Shown: positions 27,521 through 36,965 of the stretch, in pieces
Numbering within the stretch: position 1 is the first letter of the stretch
How the letters are laid out: each line of letters begins with the position of its first letter
Assembly: GCA_022835595.1 (NCBI GenBank)
Contig: BQUP01000002.1
Location: forward strand, 2,032,534-2,096,533
DNA: 64,000 nucleotides
Origin: Cystobasidium ongulense
Taxonomy: Eukaryota > Basidiomycota > Cystobasidiomycetes > Cystobasidiales > Cystobasidiaceae
Reading direction: 5' to 3'
Notes under the pieces: generated by a model
Database searches by the model: none
Seen by the model: only the letters and a program-made list of their open reading frames with translations
Told to the model about the DNA's origin: nothing
Position numbers and translations under genes: made by a program

Positions 27521-27698
27521 CCTCACATTCAGATGGCCTTTCTTCAGCTGTACTCCTCCTGCATGTGGAGATAGAAGGGAAATCTGACTCATGGAAGTAT
27601 CCATCAGATATCCGCCAATGTGGAAGCGAGAGCCAGTGTCCTGACGCTGACTGATATTGGAAGCTACACCCTTCCAAGTCCGCCTTCCGATTTTGGGG

Positions 27699-27706
27699 TA
27701 TAAAAG
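27699..27706 (+). promoter_or_regulatory. TATA box
   Basis: TATAAAAG preceded by GGGG and followed by GGAGGG is a near-ideal TATA element. It lies about 540 bp upstream of the first long unrecognised frame (28239). I saw few equally good TATA boxes elsewhere in the window. Confidence 0.45.
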
Positions 27707-28238
27707 GAGGGCAAGAGCCCGTGTCGCCTCTTGCCTCTTGAAGTCTTTACCAACTGATTAAGTCGCGGGCTCGACACCTTTACTAATGTGAACTTCAAGT
27801 CAAAATATAACAGTGAATTCGAAACAGCTTACAAGCTTCGTGACCATCGAAGGAATGAAGCCTTAAGGAGCCTACACAACAATGCCTTCCACCTGAAGCA
27901 GTAAAGGTAGCATCTCCTCGCCCTCGCTCCCAAGGGACTCCAGCACTGTGCAAAGCAGTAGACCCTGTCATGGAAGCGCAGTATAGAGTTTGGAAGCAGC
28001 AACCAGTAGCCAAGATCGGACAGCTAGCTACACCCGAAGTGCTCGAAGAAGTCAAGAAAACCCACACAGCATTCCATTGCAATTCCAGCGGCGGAGTGGA
28101 TCTCTTTTGGGTGAAGAAAGCATGCCCCGAGAGGCACTAAAATATAGCGAAGTGGACTAGTGGACAGGAAAAGCTGGTCCAGGACCGCAGCTCGAGCAAG
28201 AGGAAGTAGTAGCTATCCATAATGTCCCGCTGGATGTC

Positions 28239-28706
28239 ATGGAAACGATCAGAGAGACGAATGAGCACTCACTCATCGCACACTATATTTACCCCTTTAT
28301 CGATTTCTGGAATCTAGTTGAATACCATATCCTCATCTGGATTGCATGCGTTTTCTTCTCAGGAACTCTCTTCATCACTCAGCCGATTCTTATCGTATGC
28401 GAAAGCAGTAAGATGACTGGGCTGTATATTGAGAAATACTTCGTACGCCTATATCAAGCTGGTATCGTCATGGCAACCTTCCAAGCATTCTTAGATGCAC
28501 AATTTGACATGGCTTTTCTAGAAGCAATGTGCATCATTCTTGAACCTACGCCGACCCTCACATCTCCCATTATCACCGACCCGGCTGTCGAGCCCGAAAT
28601 GCCTGTCGATGGTGCTACGGCTATGGCGAACGGTGATACCACCTCGCTGCCAAGAAAGCAAAGACGGATCAAGGCAAGGAAGGCAAGAAACCGAAAAAAG
28701 ACGTAG
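28239..28706 (+). CDS. unrecognised frame with a hydrophobic segment
   Basis: An open frame of 155 codons starting METIRETNEHSLIAHYIYPF contains a hydrophobic stretch (EYHILIWIACVFFSGTLFIT) and a Lys/Arg-rich C-terminus. Two further open stretches lie just upstream in other frames (about 27805-27903 and 27904-28139, the latter with VMEAQYRVWKQQPVAKIGQL). No family is recognised. It appears to continue into the next frame without an obvious intron, so the locus may be a broken gene, an old mobile element, or a gene with a sequence error. I assign no function. Confidence 0.4.
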   Translation: METIRETNEHSLIAHYIYPFIDFWNLVEYHILIWIACVFFSGTLFITQPILIVCESSKMTGLYIEKYFVRLYQAGIVMATFQAFLDAQFDMAFLEAMCIILEPTPTLTSPIITDPAVEPEMPVDGATAMANGDTTSLPRKQRRIKARKARNRKKT

Positions 28707-28738
28707 CTCAGCAGCTCCGTGCCGTCTTCCCTACAAAG

Positions 28739-29931
28739 ATGCACAGCAGCTGGCTCCCGGCTTTTCTGAAAAACCAGTCCCTACACGACATCGGAGAGGA
28801 GGACAAACCACTTCTCCCTCGCATACAGCTCTGTACGTACGCGAAACGTCTATCGATCAAAGAAACTATACTTCCGGTATGTCGAGAATATTTCCGTCGC
28901 CTCTTTTCGGATCCTGCCTGTCGCTACCTCTACAATTTCCGCACGTTCGCCGCTACCAAGTCGGACAACGAAAGTGTCCTTTTCCGCAACATCACCCGAC
29001 TGTTCTGCGCAGCCCCACCTACTGTCAGTGGCGGTGCGCCCATCAATCTCTCGTTCCGCACCTATCAACATAGATATAACCTCGGCCAGAAATCCGCTCT
29101 AATGTCGACGATCAAGGATGCTTGGCTCGAGCACTTTGTGCCAGATACAATGGCAGCTTCTGCAACTGAAGTCGGCCAGCTTAGAACAGCTGCTTCTATA
29201 GTCATGCTATTAAAGCTGGATACTTACCATTTAAACGTAATCGCACTATTCAATGATGACAAGAAGTACAAGTACGACTGTGTTTTGATGGATCTTGTCG
29301 ATGAATACTTCAAATTAGAGTCGACCTTTGCATCGAATGTCAGAGCGCCGATTGCTCCGTTTCTATCTAGCAAGCATGTGCGTTACCGCGGTGGTCCAAT
29401 CTACAAGGCAGTCAAATCAAAGCTCAGATCCAGACCACTCCAAGAAGCATTGTCGTCTTACATCCTTGGACAGTGTCAGTGTGCCATTCCATAATGGTCG
29501 CAATGACAATCACAATGATAGCTTACTGCTCGCTACAAGAGGACGTCACTCCTGGAGCGGTGTTCGGCGACCTGGCCTTGCAACGTATCTTCCTCACAGC
29601 CATTCGAGCTCACTCCCGCAAGAAGACTGACAGAAGAGAGGAAGGGAACAGGAAACAGCTGCTCCGAGAGCTAGATCGATCTCTCAAGCACACCAGCGTT
29701 GCCCTCATTAGCTACATTACCTCGATAGCGACTCAAAGGGAGTACATTCGCCCTAACCTATCGGGAACTGCCCTTGCTCGCGCTAAGCAGGATTTTATCT
29801 TGACTACTTATGCTGGACAAGTCTACAAACTACCTACATTACAGTACTCGGTCTATCTACAACTGGGAAAGCGGACTTGGCTGGGGGGGCTTCGGGAACG
29901 CCGCCTCCACCGCCAACGGTCACATTCCTGA
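28739..29931 (+). CDS. unrecognised protein, probably part of the preceding locus
   Basis: The frame is open for about 250 codons (YFRRLFSDPACRYLYNF, SFRTYQHRYNLGQKSA, DAWLEHFVPDTMAASATE, MDLVDEYFKLESTFAS). It can be joined by a plausible GT-AG intron of about 47 nt near 29477-29523 to a second stretch (EDVTPGAVFGDLALQR, RKQLLRELDRSLKHTSVA, NLSGTALARAKQDFILTTYAG). Composition and length without stops look coding, but I recognise no domain. A third open stretch follows to about 30144 in another frame. Function is unknown. Possible origins are a lineage-specific gene or a decayed mobile element. Confidence 0.45.
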
Positions 29932-30537
29932 CGAGGAGATTGCCCCATGTACCACTGAACTCTCGTCCGTTACGCCCACCCCATCCGTCTATTCGCTTTA
30001 CAGTCTCTCGTTCATCACTGCTTGTTTCGGTAGCCGAATGGAAAGGAAATTCCCGGAACCTTCGACTGGGATGATGATGATTTACCTCTTCATCAGAGGT
30101 GGCAAGATGAGCGAGGAAAACGGAGCGTGGAGTCACGCTTGTTAAGGTGCGCAAGTCAACGACATGTTCTGGCTTGTATCGCTACAAAGCGGACGTATGT
30201 CTGTCAAAGCCTGTCTGGATCTGCACTTCATGGGGCCAACGACAGGACCTACAGCTGCTGTGTAGACAATCAAGCGACATGCAACGTAGAATCGTCTTTC
30301 GCTGAGTTTCTGCCGTGGTACCGGCTAGATCTCGAGATTGCGTATTTCAAGGAATGCCACCTAGATGCTTTTCTTCTGCAATTTGCCCATCTCCTTGGCT
30401 CTTCCTCTAGGTATGACGATACTGATATTATCTTTTTTCGATTTGTGGTAATGCGGGACAGATCAGAAAGTCGCCTACCTGCATGCTGGTAATAAATTGC
30501 GGTAGTATGTTGTTTCAGTTTGTGCATGTGGCCTTTG
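29932..30537. other. region between the unrecognised locus and the Cir_N gene
   Basis: An open stretch continues in another frame to about 30144 (FGNAASTANGHIPDEEIA and onwards). Beyond that only short frames occur, and no family signature is seen. Confidence 0.3.
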
Positions 30538-31714
30538 TCAACGATAGTGCCTTTGATCTCTTCGCTCGTCATCCCAGCGCAAGCCGGAATATCGCTTTGC
30601 TTCGCGTGTCTCTGAGCGATTGTACATGCCGGTCTGATAACCGAACTCGCTACGTGGTGTAGAACTTGCGGAATTGGAATCTCGTTTGCGAGCGGCTAGA
30701 AGAGCTCTAGCGCGATCTCGTTCTGATGTCTCTCGTTGTCGAGCAACTTCCTCTATAGACAGAGGCACTTTCGTAACTGGCGGACGTGCTGGCCCTTCTT
30801 CTTGATTATCAGATGGTGAAGGAGTTCGTCTGTATTTGCCATGTCTGTCTTTGCGTCGGATAAGACGAGACGGTTCAATCGGTGTGCGGTCCAATTTGAG
30901 TGTACGCGGCGTATCATCCCATGGATTTGCCTTGTGTCTTTCTTCCGCTGCTTTGATTTCATCCCTTCGTTTGAGATAAGCTTGCATGGTAGCTAGTGGA
31001 TCTTCAATCTTCTTCAACTCGTTCGCCTTGTATGCTTTCTCCAAGCGCTGATCGTCTGTCTGCTGGCGCTCAGCCGGCTTTAAGCCATCTTGCGAGTCAT
31101 ACCATGTCTTGGGAGGTGCTTCGATATACATGGTAATCTGTCTGTCCCATTTTTCTTCTGCTGCTTTCTTCTCTGCCTCATAGTCTGCATTCCGCTTATC
31201 CCGCCGTGAACTTGATGCAGCGGCTGGGCCTCTCTCAAGATCAGCAAAGAAATTAACTAGCAAAAGATATAGTCAGTTTGAGGATGCATTTGCTTGTTGT
31301 CAGCCTCCTCACAATGACCGTCTGCGGTGGTAATGGTGACATTGGTTTGTTCAGGCTTTCTCGCCACTAATTCGGCGGGCTCTTGCTCTTCTGCCGCCTC
31401 AGGCCGACCTTTATTGTGCAGTTGTCGCTCAAGAGCCTTCTCGGCTTGATCTTCTTCCTTGGATTTGCCCTTCTTGGCTCTCTTCCTCAACAAAGCTATT
31501 CGAGCTTCCGAATCCGCTTGCATCACCTTGGCTCGGTCGCCAGACTCTTGCGCTTCCGCTCTCTCTTCATCGCGGCGCACACGTTCGATGTTCTCGGATT
31601 TGTAGGGATGGTAGCTCTTGTGGTGGGCGATGCTGTAATATACAACGAGGTCAGCTTGGCTGCTGCCGCCACCACCTTGGTCTATCCAGGCTGAACGCAC
31701 TTGAGTTTGCCCAT
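30538..31714 (-). CDS. Cir_N domain protein, LENG1-like
   Basis: The start at 31714 gives MGKLN, spliced to IAHHKSYHPYKSENIERVRRDEERA and SEARIALLRKRAKKGKS, which is the Cir_N (CBF1-interacting co-repressor) N-terminal motif. After an intron at about 31255-31312, the sequence HFNFFADLERG, YEAEKKAAEEKWDRQITMYI and LKPAERQQTDDQRLE follows, matching the LENG1 arrangement rather than Cwc25. The remainder is charged and Arg-rich, with DPLATMQAYLKRRDEI and a C-terminal SGLRWDDERRDQRHYR. Related proteins are linked to nuclear RNA processing. A role here is inferred from family only. Confidence 0.8.
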
Positions 31715-32104
31715 GATGACAGCAGGACTGGGCAGCTGTTCGTGTCAGTTTCCAGAGTACCTCAAGAGCTCTCGGCCTGCACTGTATTACAGCTCAGTCA
31801 GATTGGAGCTGAATCAGACTGGCACTGGCAGGCGTTTGCGAAATCCAGCAGGTTGATCGAGAATGGCCGAGTTCTAGATGAAGCGCTTACAACAGGTTCG
31901 CGAAAGCCAGGGAGAACGTATCTTGTCTGTACTCGTGATAGGCGTTTCAAGCGCTGTAGAAGCTCGACGACTTTGCCGTCGACGGTCTGGACGAGCCGGA
32001 TTGATCGACGGCAAAGCTACGTACGGGTGCAATGCAAGTTGAAAGCAGGTGTAACGGCGGCGCGACTTTTTGCCTCCAGACCATACAAGCTTGCCATTTT
32101 CACC

Positions 32105-33418
32105 ATGAGCCCACCCAACTACACCCTAGAGCTTGACCACGCTCAGCAGCGACCACCGCTTGCTGAACCTACATCCGCCACCATTCCGCGCGGATTGCCA
32201 GAAGCAAAGCATCATCATACACATGCTGCATTTCCCGTCAATGGACAAGTCAAGCATGAAGATCCTACCGAGTTGTCTATTTACTTTGTCGGCACAGTGA
32301 GACACTGGCCTTGTCGCTAACTCGAGAGCTTCGGCTGACTGCCGTTCCTTGCCTTCATTATACAGGCGACGACGATCTTCGAGAACAAATACTTTGTGCG
32401 CATACTAACTAATCATGAGCGCAGATGTGCTGTTACTGAGCTCGACTGTATTAGCGTATTATGACAGACCCAAACTTCCTGCATGCGGGCGAGTTCTCTG
32501 GTTCCTGACAATGCGGGGCATATGCTGACTTTCCGTTAATATATCACAGGCGATCATGTCCATCTAGGACCCGGAGTCACAGCGCAAAGAAAGACAAACC
32601 CAGCAGTCTCAATGAATGAGCTGCCCTCAATTGATGCCATACTGTTATCGCATTTCCACGAAGGTAAGATTACTAATACGACAATGGCTTGTCAGACTAA
32701 CTCTCTGCGCAGATCATTTCGATAAAGAGGTACAAGAGAGACTACGCAAGGATTTACCTATCGTCACCACTTTAGAAGCGTGCAAGCCATTGGTGGAGCT
32801 AGGCTTTTCAGAAGTAACTGGTCTCAGCACGTGGGAATCCGCTCTAATCAAGTTCAAGACTGAAGACAAGCCCAAGTTGAGTTTACGCGTAGTGTCTACT
32901 CCCGGCAAGCATGTCGCTGGACCTATCATTGAGGCCTTGAACGACTTTATGGCTGCCGTACCTCCAACGACTGGATTTGTGCTCGAGTTCCTGTGGGACA
33001 ATAAGCCAGAGCAGGAAGCCGCCTTCAGAATCTACATCTCTGGAGATACGCTATTTGTGAAAGATCTAGAGGAGATCCCGAAGCGCTACCCTGACATTGA
33101 CCTTTTGATAGTTCATCTTGGAGGCACTACAATTCCTGGACCTCACCTTCCACTGCTTATGGTGACCATGGACGCAAAGCAAGGTATCAAGCTCGTCCAA
33201 CTTATCAAGCCAAAAGTGACACTCCCTGTTCATTTTGATGGTGAGTAGACTTTCTCTGACGACACTAGAGGAAGCTTGAGCTGAAGATGTCAACAGATTA
33301 CGATGTCTTCATGTCTCCTCTCGAAGATTTTAAGAAGGAGATGACTAGTGCCGGGCTGGCAGATAAGGTCGTGTACATGGATAGAGGCGAACGCTTTGAC
33401 TTTTCCATCCGGTCATGA
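32105..33418 (+). CDS. MBL-fold metallo-hydrolase
   Basis: The start at 32105 (MSPPNYTLELDHAQQRP) is followed by LSIYFVGTATTIFENKYFRIMTDPNFLHAGDHVHLGPGV, assembled from three exons. The metal-binding motif AILLSHFHEDHFDKE (HxHxDH, about 32640-32720) comes next, then FRIYISGDTLFVKDL with the bridging Asp and LLIVHLGGTTIPG. The last His comes from LPVHFDDYDVFMSP at an exon junction (about 33225-33310). The protein ends GERFDFSIRS. Related fungal enzymes act on lactones or phosphodiesters; the substrate is unknown. One intron (32489-32549) needs a GC donor to keep frame. The frame is open upstream to 31742, but that part shows no conservation-like sequence. Confidence 0.88.
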
Positions 33419-33793
33419 GTGGCGAATTCGGATGTAACGATATTGTATCTCGATATTAATCTTAATTCTTCGAGTCAGCTCACTGCAGATGGAGTCGTTA
33501 TCTCCAACTAATCAAGCCAACTCACTGATGAAAAAGCCAACTCACTGCTGAAAAAGAAGCTTTCGCACACCGCGTACAAACTTCTCCAAGCTCTCCTTCC
33601 AAGCGCGTCAAGAAGATGTAGTCCTTCCATAATGTAGCTAGAGTCGACATCACATGTAGCTAGTCGTACAGTGCAAGCAATGTATCAGAATGAACCTGTC
33701 CGCCACCATTTCGGAATTTCTTCGTAGAAACCACAGAACGACAGCCGAAGTTCATAAAAGTCATTTTGCAAATGCAAATCATCAATCCGTTTA
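33419..33793. other. intergenic region upstream of the tRNA gene
   Basis: About 375 bp with no coding signal. It contains the 20-bp tandem repeat and two copies of ATGTAGCTAG at about 33632-33665. Confidence 0.4.
33514..33556. repeat. two-copy tandem repeat, 20-bp period
   Basis: The unit AAGCCAACTCACTGATGAAA is followed immediately by a second copy with one substitution (CTG for ATG). It lies downstream of the MBL gene and outside any gene. Confidence 0.6.
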
Positions 33794-33809
33794 GGGAGGA
33801 TGGCCGAGT

Positions 33810-33871
33810 TTGTCTCTATTCATCTACGAATCATTAATCTTCTCGTACTTACAATCTTATCATCATCAGGT
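33810..33871 (+). other. 62-nt insertion in the D-loop of tRNA-Leu
   Basis: Removing 33810-33871 restores a standard Leu D-arm (GCCGAGT-GGTCTAAGGC). The insertion is pyrimidine-rich and poor in G, holds a 5-bp hairpin (TACGA 33825-33829 with TCGTA 33843-33847) and ends CATCATCAGGT. The exact edges are ambiguous by one base because T flanks both sides. A GT-AG reading (33812-33869) is also possible but would leave four extra D-loop nucleotides. Confidence 0.75.
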
Positions 33872-33893
33872 GGTCTAAGGCGCTGGTTTTAGG

Positions 33894-33904
33894 ACATATA
33901 AGTT
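33894..33904 (+). other. canonical tRNA intron, 11 nt
   Basis: The sequence acatataagtt lies between G37 (33893) and C38 (33905), the position used by the eukaryotic tRNA splicing endonuclease. Its removal gives the standard loop TTTAGGC. Confidence 0.85.
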
Positions 33905-33948
33905 CACCAGTCTTCGGGCGTGGGTTCGAATCCCACTTCTCTCAAATC

Positions 33949-33952
33949 TTTT
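33949..33952 (+). terminator. RNA polymerase III terminator
   Basis: A run of four T lies 5 bp after the discriminator base of tRNA-Leu. Four T is the minimum efficient Pol III stop. Confidence 0.55.
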
Positions 33953-34523
33953 GCTCCGGCTGTCTAGGGATCTAGCTCTGGAGCTTCTGTCTTTTTTCCT
34001 CTTCCTGCGTTCATGGTCCCGTCGGTTCGGTTGATCGCCACAAAGACTTTTTTTCTTCTGATGCTTCTGGCATTACAGTCAGCTGTTGAAAACATGCTAC
34101 ACTTGAGCCTATGCTCTAAAGGTCGTCTTCTTGAGGACGCCGATGCCTTCCTGATTAAAGCACTTGCCCGATATTTGAGAAGAGGGCTTGGCGTCGCCTG
34201 AAACCAAACCACCTACCTCCATTAGTACTAAACGGTTCACAGTGTAATTTGTAGCAGCAGAGTCCACCATATACAATCCTCCTGGTGTTACACGAAGCAG
34301 GCTTACTGTTGAAGCTGTTTTACATACGTGGCGATCAGCGACTCCACCACCTGCCGGTCCAAGCGCCCTCTCCAGAACAGAAAGAAGCTCGCTACATGTT
34401 TACACAGTGCAAATGCAAACAATCTTCTATTACATGCTCAATGATTGAGTCAATTCCTAAGCTCCTCAGAGAGTCAGATCTCCATTGATGCTTTCCAATC
34501 TTAAACTCGCGCTGGAGGCGAGT

Positions 34524-34680
34524 AGAGCTACGAACGTCTGCAGTATCTGCTCGCATGGATGGTACATGGGTTGTTGATTGGGGCTTTCAGGTGGAATGTT
34601 TGAAATTCCGCCTGAAAGCTTCAATTAACAACCCACGATACCCAGCCATGCGAGCAAATACTGCAGACGTTCGTAATTCT
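34524..34680. repeat. long imperfect palindrome (foldback element)
   Basis: The left arm 34529-34597 and right arm 34605-34675 are reverse complements with roughly 88 percent identity by eye and a 7-nt loop (GTTTGAA). The perfect outer segment is TACGAACGTCTGCAGTAT on the left. The inner segment is GCTTTCAGG(T/C)GGAAT. Weaker pairing extends outward to 34524 and 34680. No target-site duplication is evident. Transcribed, it would form a hairpin of about 70 bp. It could be a MITE-like foldback element or a local inverted duplication. Confidence 0.8.
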
Positions 34681-34685
34681 GGTGT

Positions 34686-34715
34686 TGGACGGTCTCATCT
34701 TTGCGATACCGTCCA
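34686..34715. repeat. 8-bp stem hairpin
   Basis: TGGACGGT (34686-34693) and ACCGTCCA (34708-34715) are perfect inverted repeats with a 14-nt loop, directly after the larger palindrome. Confidence 0.6.
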
Positions 34716-35201
34716 GCTTCACATTTGCCATCAATTGCGCCTCTTCCATCACGCTCGATACTGCAGCATTCCAGAACATATTTCCAGCGTTGGTTAGCTG
34801 GTTTGAACGATGCAAGCGTTTTCGCTCATGAAGCCGTGACTGCCTTTCAATTGTAATCTAGGCTTTCTAGCTTATGTTCTTACATCACACGGCACTGCAA
34901 AGATTGATCGACGCTCTGACTGGAACTGGACGTGCTGCCATGCTAAGGGCAAGCGTCGGTATATGGCAAACTTTGATAGCCTAAAACAGGCTCAGATAGC
35001 AAACACTTATTGCGTAACCCTCAAGCTATTGCTCCTTCGCTATGACGGATAGTCTCGATATTACCTCAGGCTCTTAAGTGTGTAGGATCCGCTTCTCATG
35101 CCAATTTGACCTCTCAGCGCTCGTCATGTTCAGCCTCAAGATGGGTATTCCTTCGCATGCCCTGCCAATTAAACGGCAGAAGCCAGGTCGGTGCTCTCGT
35201 T

Positions 35202-35732
35202 TCAAGCAAGTTCGTAGATCACGCGTATACGCTCGGTGCAGCCATCGCACTGTAGAAGCACATCGCCATTTCCGTCTTCGAGCTCGCTTGCGTCCACTTC
35301 GAACTCGCCACCGCATCTTGATGGAAAGCAGTACTTCTCGACGCCATCTTCGTCTTTGGCTGTAAAGTCAGAGAGGGATACGATGTGGGAGACTGCTGAT
35401 GTATTACTTGAAGCTTCAGGAACTATGTGCGACAAGGTCAGGACGACTTCAAGCCTCAATGTGCGTGCACTTTCACCCACTTAGCCTGAGCTTCAAGGCT
35501 TCATTATAATCGGCACGCGCAGCAGGGTCTGACAGGACTGCGTATGCGACATTGAGTGCTTCTGCATATTTATTCGAAACATCCTGCTTGAGGCTACTCC
35601 TCTTGTCTGGATGGTGCACCAAGATCAATCGCCGGTAGTTCTGCTTGATCTCTTCCTGGCTTGCATCTTCCGCTACCTCGAGCGTCTCATAATGCGTCCG
35701 AGACGCGCCATCGCCCTCCAGCTTGTTATGCT
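35202..35732 (-). CDS. DPH4: diphthamide biosynthesis protein 4 (J-domain, CSL zinc finger)
   Basis: Dph4/Jjj3 is a J-protein that donates electrons and iron and assists the first steps of diphthamide formation on elongation factor 2. The J domain reads THYETLEVAEDASQEEIKQNYRRLILVHHPDK with the HPD motif (about 35600-35690), then LNVAYAVLSDPAARADYNEA. The second part has the CSL zinc-finger block YCFPSRCGGEFEVDASELEDG and VLLQCDGCTERIRVIYE, ending at 35202. The join between parts (about 35465-35495) needs either a very short intron or an unusual splice. The first exon with the start codon is not resolved: the frame is open upstream of 35700 but lacks an ATG before a stop near 35790. Confidence 0.82.
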
Positions 35733-35903
35733 CTTCGACGAGTAATGGTAAATGCGCTTTGCCGTGATATTGCGCGTTCTTATCGGGTTATTGGTATCGA
35801 CAAAAGCAAAGCTGTCCGAGCGTTGTCCTTTGGCTTTGGAGAAAGACCGCCACTGCTCGGTGTGTCCTGCAAGTCAGCTTCAAGCCAACACAACACTGGC
35901 AGC

Positions 35904-36965
35904 ATGGCAAACGCCCAAGATGGTACGCTGAAACCCCTGGCCCACCAAGTCGCTGGCCACCCTGGATCTATCATGACTGCCGACGACGGATCCACCATTG
36001 TCAAGCCGAGCCTGCCGCTTGAAATCGAGTTCTACAGCAAGACCGCACCAGTGCACTTCCCTGAGCTCGCTGAGAAGGGTCTGATATGCAAGTATTATGG
36101 TACTGAAGTACACACAGAGGCCCCTAAAGAGGGCAAGGTGAAACTCGAGCAGGTGTGTCACTTAGCTGGCATTGGCAACTATGGAAGATAGTGGCGAAAC
36201 AGGAACAGCCGCTGATTGCAACGATGCCCATTTCAACAGGCCATCAAGCTAGAGAATGTATCTCACGAGTTCCAAAAACCAAATATAATTGACCTCAAGC
36301 TCGGAACGCGCCTGTTTGATGCACAAGATCCAAACTTAACGCCTGACAAGCAAGCTAGAATGGAAGCCGAGTCGGCCAGAAATACCTCTGGCAGCGATGG
36401 CGTTAGACTGACCGGTTTCTCTGTAAGCTATGATACCATCTAAGACACGTTCTCAGCATCTTACAACTGTCTAACAACTGTTCTTATGCAGGTGTATGAT
36501 GCCAAGACCGACGACTGGGTGCGTACACCTAAAGAATACGGCAAAGTACTTCCTTCGTCCGAGCTAGTACACGGCTTCAGACGATTCTTCCCATCATCGG
36601 AAGAGTCTCCCGAAGTGCATACACATTCAGACCTCACTCCTGCCCCGCCCTCGGGTTTACCAGCTGCAATCCTTCTGCCAACTCTCAAAGCAATCCTTGC
36701 TGATGTGAAAGACTTCTTAAAGACAGTGGAGAATTACGAGTGGAGAGTCGCTGGTGGATCACTACTGATTGCGTACGAAGGGCAAGAAGGAGCTCCAGCT
36801 CAGCACAAAGTCAAGATGATAGATTTCGCTCATGCAAGACATCTACAGGGCGAGGGTCCAGACGAAGGTTTACTCAAAGGCGTACACACTATCATTAGAC
36901 TGCTAGAAGGTCGCATACAAGAACTGGAGAACCTGCCTAGCGTTCAAAAGACAGAACAAGCTTAA
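35904..36965 (+). CDS. inositol polyphosphate multikinase
   Basis: This enzyme, called Arg82/Ipk2 in yeast, phosphorylates IP3 to IP4 and IP5 and feeds the inositol pyrophosphate pathway. The start at 35904 gives MANAQDGTLKPLAHQVAGHPG. The inositol-binding signature PNIIDLKLGTRLFD (PxxxDxKxG, about 36275-36315) follows the first intron. A second intron at about 36423-36491 leads to VYDAKTDDWVRTPKEYGK. The C-terminal lobe has EWRVAGGSLLIAYEG (SLL motif) and KMIDFAHARHLQGEGPDEGLLKGVHTII with the catalytic Asp. It ends at 36965. The gene is divergent from DPH4. Confidence 0.93.

Larger units (their letters stand above)
33794..33944 (+). tRNA. tRNA-Leu (anticodon UAG) with D-loop insertion and anticodon intron
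   Basis: All four arms pair. The acceptor GGGAGGA (33794-33800) pairs with TTCTCTC (33937-33943), with two G-U pairs and discriminator A at 33944. D stem GCC (33803-33805) pairs with GGC (33879-33881). The anticodon stem is CTGGT/ACCAG (33883-33887, 33906-33910), with loop TTTAGG...C and anticodon TAG at 33890-33892. The T arm is GTGGG-TTCGAAT-CCCAC. A short variable arm containing TTCG supports the class II Leu identity. An 11-nt intron (33894-33904) sits after position 37, the normal eukaryotic site. In addition the D-loop is interrupted between T at 33809 and GG at 33872. The B box GGTTCGAATCC is perfect, and the A box is split by the insertion. A TTTT run follows at 33949. Confidence 0.88.
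33953..35201. other. gene-poor region containing foldback structures
   Basis: Only short frames are present, the longest about 80 codons, with no recognisable products. The notable structures are the palindrome at 34524-34680 and a small hairpin at 34686-34715, listed separately. Confidence 0.45.

Noticed and set aside
31742-32104. In-frame N-terminal extension of the MBL-fold hydrolase
   Set aside because: The sequence is Arg/Ser-rich without family similarity, and a good start MSPPNYTLEL lies at 32105. Extension is possible but unsupported.
33794-33944. Dismissing the tRNA-Leu as a plain pseudogene
   Set aside because: All stems, the anticodon loop, the canonical intron, the B box and a terminator are intact. 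The pseudogene explanation remains possible but is not favoured by the structure.
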